Shown: piece by piece, positions 42,601-49,637 of the stretch | How positions within the stretch are numbered: the stretch's first letter is position 1 | How the letters are laid out: each line of letters opens with the position of its first letter | Assembly: GCA_041392835.1 (NCBI GenBank) | Contig: JAWKLF010000003.1 | Location: 1 to 64,000 of the forward strand | From: OLB11 sp041392835 | GTDB lineage: Bacteria; Bacteroidota; Bacteroidia; Chitinophagales; Chitinophagaceae | DNA length: 64,000 nucleotides | Direction: 5' to 3' | The notes under the pieces: model-generated | What the model was told of the DNA's origin: nothing | Database searches by the model: none | What the model saw: only the letters and a program-made list of their open reading frames with translations | Made by a program: the position numbers and the translations under genes

Positions 42601-45026
42601 GCGACATTGGCACGCCGGGTGTAAATACCGACAATTCGTACCATGTGGTTTATCATACTGGGTTAGATACAAATTCAAGAATAGATGGATTTACCATACG
42701 CGACGGTTATTCGAATAGTACGCCCGGCACTACTTCGTCAGACCTGAATATATTCGCTAATAATAAAGGAGCAGGAGTATATGCCCAGACTTCTGTGATA
42801 AGGATAGAAAACTGTCTTGTAAAAAACAACTATGTCAGCTATTGTGGTGCAGGCGTTTTTGTGGTTGATTTCGGTAATCCTGATTCTAATGGAGCCATAA
42901 TTAGGAATACAATTTTTGCTAATAATACTTCAGGTGATAAAGGGGGAGCCTTGGGCGCACGCCAAGTAAGATTAAAAGTCCAAAAATGCGAAATAGCCAA
43001 TAACTCGGCGACTAACGAAGGCGGTGGTTTTTATTTTAACTTATCCAGAGGTGAAATTGATTCTACTCATATTGATAATAACACATCGCAAAACTATGGT
43101 GGTGGTGGTTTTGGAATATTTGGGTATGATTTTATAATAAAAAATTCACTTTTCGAAAATAACAGCTCTGATAAAGGTGGTGCATTAGTGAATTCATTAA
43201 CCACGGCGGAATTGATGAATACCACGTTCAAAAATAATTCGGCTACTACATTTGGCGGGGCAGTCAGTAGCAAAGATTATAGTTATGCAACAGAGGTAAC
43301 ATATACAAAATGTAATTTCATAAATAATTCTGCCGGAGTGTTTGGAGGGGCTATTTATGATTCGTCATTAAATATTTACGATTATTATCAATGTGTCTTT
43401 GATTCGAACACAGCCTTAAGTGGTGCGGCACTATATAAGGGTGATCGAATTGCGACATCAACACCATCGACTTTTAGATTTTATAGAAATATATTTCATA
43501 AAAATTTAGCAACTGGTGGTGTTCCATTAGGTGGTGCTGTGCACATCGTTAATGATTCATCTTACTTTGGAAATTGTGTATTCGCCAAAAATCAAGGGCA
43601 CGTCACAGGAGGTATAATAATAGAAAGTGCTAGCTGGCTAAAGGGTATTGAAAATTGTATTTTCTTTGACAATCAAGGCATCAATAGTGGCCCAAGTTTC
43701 ATAATCAGCATGGCCAAACCATATGTAAACACAATTTTCTATGCCAATAGTTCCAATCCGTTTCCAAACGGCCCCAACAATGCACAATATTGCGTTGGTC
43801 CTGGTGGTTTAAATGGAGTAGGAAATCTAAATGTTGACCCACTTTTTGTAGATACCAGTAATCTTATCGGTCCGGATAATATATGGGGCACGGCCGATGA
43901 TGGTTTGCGTTTGCGTGCCTGTTCACCATTAATTGATGCGGGGTCTAACGCTTGGCTTACTATGCGCGATACCCTAGATCTTTTACTGAATAGCAGAATA
44001 CAAGGCGATAGCGTGGACATTGGAGCTTACGAAGGGGGTAAACTGCCAGCGCAAATCCTTGCTTCTGCCAATACTACCGATACCGCTAATTTTGAAATGA
44101 CGGATGCCCAAGGTTGGACACACTATTGCCATTGTGATACAAGCAATATGAACAATAGCCGTTGGCTACTATCATTAAAAAAGAATGGCAATAATATTGG
44201 AAAAGTAAAGGATACCAATTTTGTAGTTTCCACCACCACCACTCCATTGTATGGCACAAATAGCGCAACCGATTTAAGCACCGCGTCTTATGTGACGACT
44301 GATACTTTTTTTGCCTTTAACCGATACTGGAATGTCGTCCCAACCAATCAACCCACAAGTGCTGTAGCCGTTCGGTTTCCGTATTCGGCTACAGACTTTT
44401 CGGATTTGCAATCAAGCCAGCCCAACCTGAGCAATCATACGGATATGGTTTTTTTCAAGATGGATGGTACGAATAACCCTCATAGTCTAAGTATTCCGAG
44501 TAGTGCATATAACGAATATGTACATAGTAATTTGGCAAGCTCTACTACATGGAAATACACAGATTTTGGTTCAGAGATTCCGAATGTGCATGTAGCAGAG
44601 TATGTTGTAAATAGTTTTAGTGGAGGTGGGGGAGGCTTTGGAAATGGCACCAATAATGGACCTTTGCCAGTACATTTTTTGGATTTCTCAGTATATAAAC
44701 AAGCTACTAGCAATTTGGTAAATTGGACAACTGCATCTGAAATTCATAATAGCCATTTTAATGTACAGCGATCAAAAGATGCAATACATTTTGAAAACAT
44801 TGGGATAGTTAACTCAAAAGCAATAAATGGAAATTCGAGTAATGCAATAGATTATTCTTTTATGGATACAAATCCACAATTCGGTAATAATTACTACCGA
44901 TTAGAACAAGTGGATATAGATGGAAAAAATATGTGCAGTAAAATTATCAATATAATATGGACGCAAAAAGGAAGTATTTCGATATTTCCCAATCCTACTC
45001 AAAATATTTTGAATGTTGTATTATAG
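39657..45026 (+). CDS. Giant parallel beta-helix T9SS protein, sorting domain cut by a stop codon
   Basis: This is a 1789-residue secreted protein. I start it at ATG 39657, before the signal peptide (MNQIISKIVFIVLFTISFTW). Three homologous modules of roughly 400-550 residues follow; each starts with a YVDS...W-A-A motif and a VWVKAGTY/VWVAKGTY motif and ends with DIGAYE (modules begin near 39737, 40876 and 42334). They contain many GGG-xx-N beta-helix turns (choice-of-anchor Q type). The C terminus starts a type A T9SS domain (ISIFPNPTQNILNVV) but meets TAG at 45024. The same frame continues as a normal sorting domain (IEIRIADMAGQILKSV...AIYSLQLYQN) to 45221, so the stop looks recent. If the stop is real, the product would lose its export signal. 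Confidence 0.88.
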   Translation: MNQIISKIVFIVLFTISFTWSVKATVFYVDSAMVDNSGAGTTWATAKKDIQNAINAANYGDEVWVKAGTYIPTLYPPFDFPTPPTNLRNRTIHLKDGVALYGGFMGTETLRSQRDFLSNETIINGNAVNHVILSVHGSLLTIVDGFTITGASSQQTLYSITVEGESISNYRGGGFSCNNSDIQISNCLIRDNNASYGGGINLEYSSPKITSCYFYNNSALNTNLFGFGGGIYARLSSSPIITNCVFTENEAFYSGACEFSGGAGQIINCTFAKNNAWSAYGGLYFNNTPSFTVTNSISFGNTQASTAPGDDPNYDGFPSFPSVSYSFLNQNPIPNPLFIDINNPAGPDGIFRTPDDGLNLQRTSLCVEAGNPNITSPLTDIAQAPRMGRIDIGAYEVVNPCYRYVRYVDSSVVGGLNDGSSWANAFPNMDSIYATHLDCGTVTEVWVAKGTYKPTLDANYNIPTDPRDKTFRLFDNMKLYGGFDGTETNKNQRNIEANPTIFSGDIGVVNDSSDNCYHVLTAAQENVTLDGITVVGGNANGTGSVLVNTQDINRNQGGGINATVAALQINNSYFDKNVASEGGAMFLKKSVASANMNNFLYNQANDGAAIFSDSSQSTINNSTFNYNKAFQKGGAMHVQKGTGNFTDCTFFGNLSLHGGAMWIDQTQGVMNNCLLDSNHAINGAGVFFKSSNYGQMSKNIFYRNVADSIGGAVYCMDSSIAYFENNLIVANEAIIGGGVADNSNSPIRFRNCTMAKNIAFSDGGALAGNDSTDMINCIVYNNSGSGVQGVANVWGNPSVNYSIVQGISIYPGTGNLNSDPLFKNDLSIFGSDNLARTSDDGFGIQYTSPALNAGNPLSGTPTFDIISFNRVGVVDIGAYEFYPCSNYTSNIIYVDSAATGDNSGTSWANAHNDLQHALEIVNNCGGNYEIWVAKGTYYPTTSTNRNSRFNIPNGSKLFGGFNGTETQREQRDWTLNETILSGDIGTPGVNTDNSYHVVYHTGLDTNSRIDGFTIRDGYSNSTPGTTSSDLNIFANNKGAGVYAQTSVIRIENCLVKNNYVSYCGAGVFVVDFGNPDSNGAIIRNTIFANNTSGDKGGALGARQVRLKVQKCEIANNSATNEGGGFYFNLSRGEIDSTHIDNNTSQNYGGGGFGIFGYDFIIKNSLFENNSSDKGGALVNSLTTAELMNTTFKNNSATTFGGAVSSKDYSYATEVTYTKCNFINNSAGVFGGAIYDSSLNIYDYYQCVFDSNTALSGAALYKGDRIATSTPSTFRFYRNIFHKNLATGGVPLGGAVHIVNDSSYFGNCVFAKNQGHVTGGIIIESASWLKGIENCIFFDNQGINSGPSFIISMAKPYVNTIFYANSSNPFPNGPNNAQYCVGPGGLNGVGNLNVDPLFVDTSNLIGPDNIWGTADDGLRLRACSPLIDAGSNAWLTMRDTLDLLLNSRIQGDSVDIGAYEGGKLPAQILASANTTDTANFEMTDAQGWTHYCHCDTSNMNNSRWLLSLKKNGNNIGKVKDTNFVVSTTTTPLYGTNSATDLSTASYVTTDTFFAFNRYWNVVPTNQPTSAVAVRFPYSATDFSDLQSSQPNLSNHTDMVFFKMDGTNNPHSLSIPSSAYNEYVHSNLASSTTWKYTDFGSEIPNVHVAEYVVNSFSGGGGGFGNGTNNGPLPVHFLDFSVYKQATSNLVNWTTASEIHNSHFNVQRSKDAIHFENIGIVNSKAINGNSSNAIDYSFMDTNPQFGNNYYRLEQVDIDGKNMCSKIINIIWTQKGSISIFPNPTQNILNVVL

Positions 45027-45221
45027 TCTGATTCAATATCGGATATAGAGATAAGGATTGCCGATATGGCAGGGCAAATATTAAAATCTGTTCTTAGTAA
45101 ATCAGCACTTGGAAAAAATGTTTATTCTTTACATTTTGATTCCTTACCCAATGCTATTTATTCGCTACAATTATATCAAAATCGTGTTCAGGTGTTTAGT
45201 GCCAATGTGCAGAAAGAGTAG
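45027..45221 (+). pseudogene. Cut-off C-terminal half of the T9SS sorting domain
   Basis: This is a direct in-frame continuation of the beta-helix gene after TAG 45024: 64 codons ending at TAG 45219. SDSISDIEIRIADMAGQ and YSLHFDSLPNAIYSLQLYQ are the usual strands of a type A sorting domain. One base change at 45024-45026 would restore a protein of about 1854 residues. Confidence 0.75.
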
Positions 45222-45325
45222 TATGTGTAATTGTTTAATACCAAAGTTTTTTTTGGCTATTACAGTTGTCAATTCGGTATAAATGTTTATCCCAGATTAT
45301 GCATTTGAAATATTTGGTGCCGTTA

Positions 45326-45462
45326 TTTTAGCCTGAAACCCTTACTGCATAAGGGTTTTGTAATTTGAATTTTCTAATGCGTTGCATTAGAAATGGTGTG
45401 ACCTAATTTTGGCTGTAACGCTTATCTGTATTAGGTTTCATAAATATTTAAGGAGCTAATGC
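45326..45462 (+). repeat. Degenerate direct repeat pair, family II, with hairpins
   Basis: Copy 1 (45326-45380, TTTTAGCCTGAAACCCTTAC...) and copy 2 (45407-45462, TTTTGGCTGTAACGCTTATC...) align with small gaps and both end CTAATGC. Copy 1 contains a 9-bp stem AAACCCTTA/TAAGGGTTT (45336-45358). Between the copies a perfect TTTCTAATGC-gtt-GCATTAGAAA hairpin lies at 45371-45393. Together with neighbouring AT-rich DNA this fills the gap after the beta-helix gene. Confidence 0.55.
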
Positions 45463-45579
45463 ATAATTTGGGTTAATCTTTAGACAAGTACTTTACATAG
45501 GATACCTTATTATGCCTCGTTCTTCTTGTCATTCGTTGTTTTGTCTGTTCGTTTAGTGTCTGTCGTACATTGGCAAGCA

Positions 45580-45635
45580 AGCTCTTTTGCATTTTTTGTT
45601 TGGCTTGGTGCGAGCGGCAAAAATGCAAAAGAGCT
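45580..45635. repeat. Perfect 17-bp inverted repeat with 22-base loop
   Basis: AGCTCTTTTGCATTTTT at 45580-45596 pairs exactly with AAAAATGCAAAAGAGCT at 45619-45635. The loop includes GGCTTGGTGCGAGC. There is no T-run after it, so it is not a simple terminator. The arms recall long hairpins found between cassette-like genes in Bacteroidota genomes. Confidence 0.65.
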
Positions 45636-45701
45636 ACGAAATGAGTGGGCTGTCCTTGTTGTTTGCCCTACATTTTCCCAACCGTTGCCCCACTTTCCCC
45701 A

Positions 45702-45968
45702 CTATTGCCCCACTATTCTGTATGAAATGCTCGAGCCAGAAGTACCTATTTTTGTCAGGACTTTGAATTTACCCGCCAATTCAGTTAGTTCCGTTGTCGC
45801 CGTTCGTTTTGAGATTTCGTTTAATGTTTGGTAATCGCTGTTCGTAATTTTTCCTTTGTCTTTGACGTACAAAACAGCTTTTATTTGTCTGTCGTTAAGC
45901 CCAAGTGATTGCAAGTATTTCATATGATAAATGTCTTTTCTAAATTCTACCCAAAAGTCTGACTTACG
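45702..45968 (-). pseudogene. C-terminal remnant of a RecG-like/AlbA-type ATP-binding protein
   Basis: The minus-strand frame encodes about 88 residues: FWVEFRKDIYHMKYLQSLGLND, RQIKAVLYVKDKGKITNSDYQTL, then a winged-helix pattern (TATTELTELAGKFKVLTKIG). This is the usual C terminus of RecG-like, AlbA-domain transcriptional regulators. Family sequence extends 15 codons before the only ATG (45923), up to a stop at 45969-45971, so the gene is a truncated relic. The body of the protein is missing. Confidence 0.65.
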
Positions 45969-46030
45969 TCAGCCCGTCCAAAAACTACCATTGCTTTCAC
46001 AAATATACTTGAACAAAAAGCAATTATACC

Positions 46031-46080
46031 GAAAACATCTATCTAATCGACATAATTGCTTTCCCGAATTGCTGGACAGG
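46031..46080 (+). repeat. Dispersed intergenic repeat family I, copy D (partial)
   Basis: GAAAACATCTATCTAATCGA continuing to CATA (46031-46054) matches copy B at 21 of 24 positions. The following TTCCCGAATTGCTGGACAGG is a looser match with a small insertion. It lies 117 bases from the IS element end. Confidence 0.5.
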
Positions 46081-46192
46081 TTCGTTCAATAGCTCGGCAT
46101 TGTTTTCCGCTGCGAGGAACAGGCTGTCATACGGATGCAAGGAAATCTTAGTTGTTGTTAGCATTAATTTTATTCCCAATCACACCAACAAC

Positions 46193-46196
46193 CAGC
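46193..46196. repeat. IS target-site duplication, left copy
   Basis: CAGC directly outside the left IS end matches CAGC at 47473-47476 outside the right end. Confidence 0.75.
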
Positions 46197-46233
46197 TGTA
46201 GGCTCCCCATTTTTAGTACACTTCAAAAGTAGA
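46197..46233 (+). repeat. Left terminal inverted repeat of the IS
   Basis: It starts TGTAGGCTCCCCATTTTTAG and ends AAAAGTAGA, the inverse of 47436-47472 with 8 mismatches. Confidence 0.85.
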
Positions 46234-46262
46234 ATTTCTTATTCATATTTTGATATTTTGGT

Positions 46263-47129
46263 TTAGGTCTTTTGGGGCGTAGTGAAGCGAAGGGGAGCCG
46301 AAGCTGAACGGAGCCCCAAAGGAAGGTGTTTGATTTCTTTCATTTTTTTCGATACTGCTGAGGGCCATACCCCTAAGGCATCATGTGGTCTATGTTGATT
46401 ATAGTCGCTAATCCACTCCTCGGTCACTTCTCGGACTTCTTCTATATCCTTGAATAGATGAGCATCCAATATAGCCTCGATAGCTTCTATTGAATCGCTC
46501 AATAAACGCGTTCTGAGTGGGTTTGCCGGCTCTATATATTTAAACTCTATATCGTACATCTGACTAAATTCACTCGCCAATTTGGCTATAAATTCAGGCC
46601 CATTGTCCATACGGATTTTTGTGGTTTACCATATCTGTTGATTAAATGACGTAGCACCCATATCACTCTACTCGATTTAAGTGAGTAATCAATTTCTATA
46701 AATAGTACCTCGCGGTTAAAATCATCAATCACATTAAATGAACGAAACTTACTGCCATTACTCAAGGCATCACTCATAAAATCAATACTCCAAGTATGCG
46801 TAAAAAATGAGAGTCTCCAAACTTTCCTTTATTCGCTGTGGCAAACGCTTCTTTGCCTTTCTGCGTAGGGATAGACCCATCTGCTTATATACTCTATGCA
46901 TGCGCTTATGATTTGTTGTATCTCCTTGATTTCTCAACCTAAAATAATACTTCCAAAACCCTTCTCGAGGATGAGCAGAACTTAATTCCAATAATTGATT
47001 TTCCAAATAGCTATCATCCTTCACCGATTGGTAAATAAATGCACTCTTACTTGTCTTGAGTATGCGACACGCCTTGCTGATGTCTTTGGGCCGTTCCTTC
47101 TTTAGCTCAGTAAGTATACTGCGCTTCAT
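46263..47129 (-). pseudogene. IS3-family transposase orfB (DDE integrase), multiply frameshifted
   Basis: This is the catalytic half of the transposase. Three frames carry it: 46782-47129 (MKRSILTELKKERPKDISKA, HPREGFWKYYFRLR), 46586-46777 (SDALSNGSKFRSFNVIDDFN) and 46263-46610 (MDNGPEFIAKLASEFSQMY, ISDYNQHRPHDALG). Putting one base out of the six-T run at 46802-46807 restores THTWSIDFMSD with the first catalytic Asp. Adding one A at 46616-46620 restores KIRMDNGPEF with the second. Two further compensating shifts near 46526 and 46470 hide the third catalytic residue in AFIERFNRSYRG. Confidence 0.82.
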
Positions 47130-47137
47130 GCAAGGCT

Positions 47138-47404
47138 TTAAAGCTTTTTTTCAATAATGTATTTAGCTACATCTAACTCCATCGCTAAATTGGCATACAT
47201 ACGCTTTAAACGAGCATTCTCCTCTTCCAACTCTTTGACCCGTTTAAGTTCGCTTGCATCCATACCTCCATAGCGCTGACGCCATTTGTAAAACGTTGCC
47301 TTACTTACGCCATGTTCTCTGGATATATCCTCTACTGACTTGCCAGTATCAAATTCCTTTAGAATAGAGGCAATCTGATTGTGATTAAATTTACTTTTCT
47401 TCAT
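47138..47404 (-). CDS. IS3-family transposase orfA
   Basis: This 88-residue DNA-binding subunit has a helix-turn-helix (FNHNQIASILKEFDTGKSVE, DISREHGVSKATFYKWRQRY) and a C-terminal leucine-zipper-like helix (VKELEEENARLKRMYANLAMEL). Near its end, AAAAAAG (47144-47150 on the plus strand, reverse complement) lies in the frame A_AAA_AAG, the usual programmed -1 slip site of IS3 elements. Slipping there joins orfA to orfB as KKALKPCMKRSIL. Confidence 0.88.
   Translation of the reverse strand: MKKSKFNHNQIASILKEFDTGKSVEDISREHGVSKATFYKWRQRYGGMDASELKRVKELEEENARLKRMYANLAMELDVAKYIIEKKL
47144..47150 (-). other. Programmed -1 frameshift site of the IS
   Basis: A_AAA_AAG is in the zero frame of orfA (GAA AAA AAG CTT TAA). 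A -1 slip avoids the orfA stop and enters the orfB frame. Confidence 0.75.
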
Positions 47405-47435
47405 TGTATTACGATTTTAAAATTAACAAATTTTG

Positions 47436-47472
47436 TCTACTTTTAAAACGTACTATTTTTGGGGAGCTTACA
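47436..47472 (-). repeat. Right terminal inverted repeat of the IS
   Basis: Read on the minus strand it starts TGTAAGCTCCCCAAAAATAG and ends AAAAGTAGA. Confidence 0.85.
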
Positions 47473-47908
47473 CAGCTATCACAGGTTTTTTACTTTTCTC
47501 GAATTGATTGCCTGCAAATTCAATTAGAGAATCATTAATTACCAAGAATAACTCCTTTTTCTTAAAGCGCTTCACGAATACACTATCTCCAACTTTAACG
47601 TGTCCAATTCGACGACATATATTATCATACCCGTTTTCTTCATTCACATGAATAGTATCATTATCTAAAGTCAAAGTGCCTGGAAAAATTATTCCCCAGA
47701 TAGAATCTTTGCTTTTAAGAATCATTTCATTTTGGCAAAACTTTACATTATCATAAGCGATTTCCCATTGCGTATTTTTCATTGTCCAATATTCGTTACA
47801 CTGAAAAGTATTCGCCAATGATTGCTTCTTAATTTGTGTGCTACATGAATAAAAAAGAAATGAAAGAATTAAAACGTGAAGAATTCGAAGTCGATATTTT
47901 TGTGTCAT
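47468..47908 (-). CDS. Small lipoprotein gene with 3' end replaced by the IS
   Basis: The gene encodes about 146 residues with a lipoprotein signal (MTQKYRLRILHVLILSFLFYSC, lipobox LFYSC) and an unrecognised beta-rich domain (EMILKSKDSIWGIIFPGTL, VGDSVFVKRFKKKELF). I prefer ATG 47908; ATG 47932 would add 8 residues. The last codon and stop come from the IS end (PVIAV-stop). Removing the IS and one copy of CAGC restores PVIAGCWCDWE-stop at 46170-46172, so only seven residues were lost and the protein may still function. Confidence 0.7.
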   Translation of the reverse strand: MTQKYRLRILHVLILSFLFYSCSTQIKKQSLANTFQCNEYWTMKNTQWEIAYDNVKFCQNEMILKSKDSIWGIIFPGTLTLDNDTIHVNEENGYDNICRRIGHVKVGDSVFVKRFKKKELFLVINDSLIEFAGNQFEKSKKPVIAV

Positions 47909-47962
47909 AATGAATTTTGTTATTGCACTCAACCTCTAAAGAAGTATCCGTCGGCTCATTCA

Positions 47963-48511
47963 TTATTTCCATCGGGCTTTAAACGTTTTTGAGTACTGAT
48001 CCCAAGGAATTGTTTTTTGTTTGTTTTCTCCAAGATAGGTCAATATCATTTCCATGTTGGCCAATTCTAAGTAGCCAGGCACTGGCTGTCTATTGGCAAA
48101 ATTTTCTTCAAAAAATATACTTGTCGGATAGCTCAATTGGTCGTTCATCCATTGAGCAGCCAAGTCATTGACTTTGCTATTGGGTACTCTACCATATTTT
48201 TTTCCTTGAAAATAAATTGAGTCGGCACTTTCGGCATTGATACGAACACAATAAAAATTTTTATTAAGATAATCAATAACTTGTTTGTTAGCAAAGGTTT
48301 TTTTCTCCATCACTTTGCACCAATAGCACCAGTCTGTATATATATCTACATACACTTTGCGAGGCTCGGTTTTCATTTTGGCTTCTACTTCACTAAGGGT
48401 AAGCCATTGTATGCCGGCAGAGTTTGTTTTTTTGTTTTGTGCATTCAAAAACAGTGCGCTACACGTAAGCATAAAAATAATAAGGTATTGGTAAATCAGA
48501 TTGTACTTCAT
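47963..48511 (-). CDS. Secreted thioredoxin-fold protein with CxxC
   Basis: This 182-residue protein has a signal peptide at about 1-24 (ending FLNAQ) and a thioredoxin-like domain. The redox motif is DWCYWCKVMEKKTF (CYWC), similar to DUF255 and the C-terminal domain of DsbD. Further features are a cis-Pro loop at SYPTSIFF and a helix LANMEMILTYLGE. It probably reduces or isomerises periplasmic disulfides, fed by a DsbD-type protein. It is divergent from ubiX. Confidence 0.85.
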   Translation of the reverse strand: MKYNLIYQYLIIFMLTCSALFLNAQNKKTNSAGIQWLTLSEVEAKMKTEPRKVYVDIYTDWCYWCKVMEKKTFANKQVIDYLNKNFYCVRINAESADSIYFQGKKYGRVPNSKVNDLAAQWMNDQLSYPTSIFFEENFANRQPVPGYLELANMEMILTYLGENKQKTIPWDQYSKTFKARWK

Positions 48512-48530
48512 ATTGTATCGTATATATTTG
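48501..48530 (+). promoter_or_regulatory. Promoter of ubiX
   Basis: TTG at 48501-48503 and TATATTTG at 48523-48530 are separated by exactly 19 bases. The leader to ATG 48589 is about 55 nt. Confidence 0.6.
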
Positions 48531-48588
48531 TAGTATTAGAAGAAAAAGTAAGTTGCAAGTTTACTTTTTTTTTGTTAAAAATAAAGCC

Positions 48589-49146
48589 ATGAAGAGAAAA
48601 ATAGCTATAGGCATATCGGGTGCATCGGGTGCTATCTATGCCAAGTTGCTTTTGGCCAAACTGAATACATGTCAGGATATAGAGTTTTCTGTAGTCATGT
48701 CTAAACAAGCCATGGACATATGGGAACATGAACTTCAAGATGCATCTTATAATATCTACTCCGAAAAAATGGTAGATGAAAAAAATTATTATGTGCCTTT
48801 TGCCAGTGGCAGTAGTAGCTACGAAGCCTTGGTAATATGTCCTTGTAGTATGGGTACTATAGGTCGCATAGCATCTGGTATAAGCGATAATCTAATTACA
48901 AGAGCAGCCGATGTGATGCTCAAAGAAAAAAGAAAATTAATATGTGTAGTACGTGAAACACCCTATAATTTAATTCATTTGCAAAACATGAAATTAATTA
49001 CAGAATCGGGCGGTATTATTTGCCCAGCTTCGCCTTCTTATTATAGCTTGCCAAAAAGCATTGAAGAATTGGCATCTACCGTGGTAGAAAGAGTTGTTTC
49101 TTTATTAGGTATAGATAGCTCCAGATATAAATGGAAAGAAGATTAA
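48589..49146 (+). CDS. ubiX: UbiX flavin prenyltransferase
   Basis: UbiX makes prenylated FMN, the cofactor of UbiD-type decarboxylases, from FMN and dimethylallyl phosphate. The 185-residue protein has KIAIGISGASGAIYAKLLL at the N terminus (FMN loop), ALVICPCSMGTIGRIASGISDNLITRAADV and RETPYNLIHLQNM. ATG 48589 gives the standard N terminus; the upstream extension is promoter and leader. It supports menaquinone synthesis or aromatic acid metabolism through a UbiD partner that is not in this window. Confidence 0.94.
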   Translation: MKRKIAIGISGASGAIYAKLLLAKLNTCQDIEFSVVMSKQAMDIWEHELQDASYNIYSEKMVDEKNYYVPFASGSSSYEALVICPCSMGTIGRIASGISDNLITRAADVMLKEKRKLICVVRETPYNLIHLQNMKLITESGGIICPASPSYYSLPKSIEELASTVVERVVSLLGIDSSRYKWKED

Positions 49147-49637
49147 GATCTTATTTTTTCTATAGTTTCTGTTGAAGAAAAACCTTCTAAAAAAGGAATA
49201 ATTTCTACAGAACCACCATAACTCAATACTTCTTTTGCACCTACTATAGTTTCTAAAGTATAATCGCCACCTTTTACAAGTACATCGGGTTGTAATGTAG
49301 TAATTAGGTTTAAAGGCGTTTCTTCATCAAATAAAATAACAGCATCTATATAGGTATGGCATGCCAAATTAAAAGCTCTTGAATATTCGTCTACTATAGG
49401 TCGGTTTTCGCCTTTTAGTTTTTTTACCGAGGCATCTGTATTGACAGCTACAACTAATTTATTAGCAAATTCAGCTGCTTGCAGTAAATAATAATTATGC
49501 CCTTGATGTATAATATCAAAACAGCCATTTGTAAAAACTACTTTTTTAGAAAGCAATTTCCATTGATTGACTTTTAGTTTTAGTGCATCTAAGGTATATA
49601 TTTTAGATTGTATGTGTTCAATTTTGCTATTGTTCAT
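49143..49637 (-). CDS. rfaE2: D-glycero-beta-D-manno-heptose 1-phosphate adenylyltransferase
   Basis: This 164-residue nucleotidyltransferase makes ADP-heptose for the LPS core. It has the HxGH motif in VVFTNGCFDIIHQGHNYYL, the central KLKGENRPIVDEYSRAFNL, PDVLVKGGDYTLETIVGAKEV, and the ISTxK-like end GFSSTETIEKIRS. It corresponds to the C-terminal domain of E. coli HldE, made as a separate protein. It overlaps the flippase-like gene by 11 bases at the end of the panCD unit. Confidence 0.93.
   Translation of the reverse strand: MNNSKIEHIQSKIYTLDALKLKVNQWKLLSKKVVFTNGCFDIIHQGHNYYLLQAAEFANKLVVAVNTDASVKKLKGENRPIVDEYSRAFNLACHTYIDAVILFDEETPLNLITTLQPDVLVKGGDYTLETIVGAKEVLSYGGSVEIIPFLEGFSSTETIEKIRS

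Larger units (their letters stand above)
46197..47472 (-). mobile_element. IS3-family insertion sequence, IS407-like group
   Basis: This is a 1276-bp element with imperfect 37-nt terminal inverted repeats (29 of 37 identical) starting TGTA and flanked by a 4-bp duplication (CAGC). It carries orfA and orfB on the minus strand with a canonical A_AAA_AAG slip site between them. The orfA sequence (SKATFYKWRQRYGGMDASELKRVKELEEEN) and the 4-bp duplication point to the IS407 group. orfB has several frameshifts, so this copy is probably inactive if the sequence is right. It inserted into the last codons of a lipoprotein gene. Confidence 0.9.
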
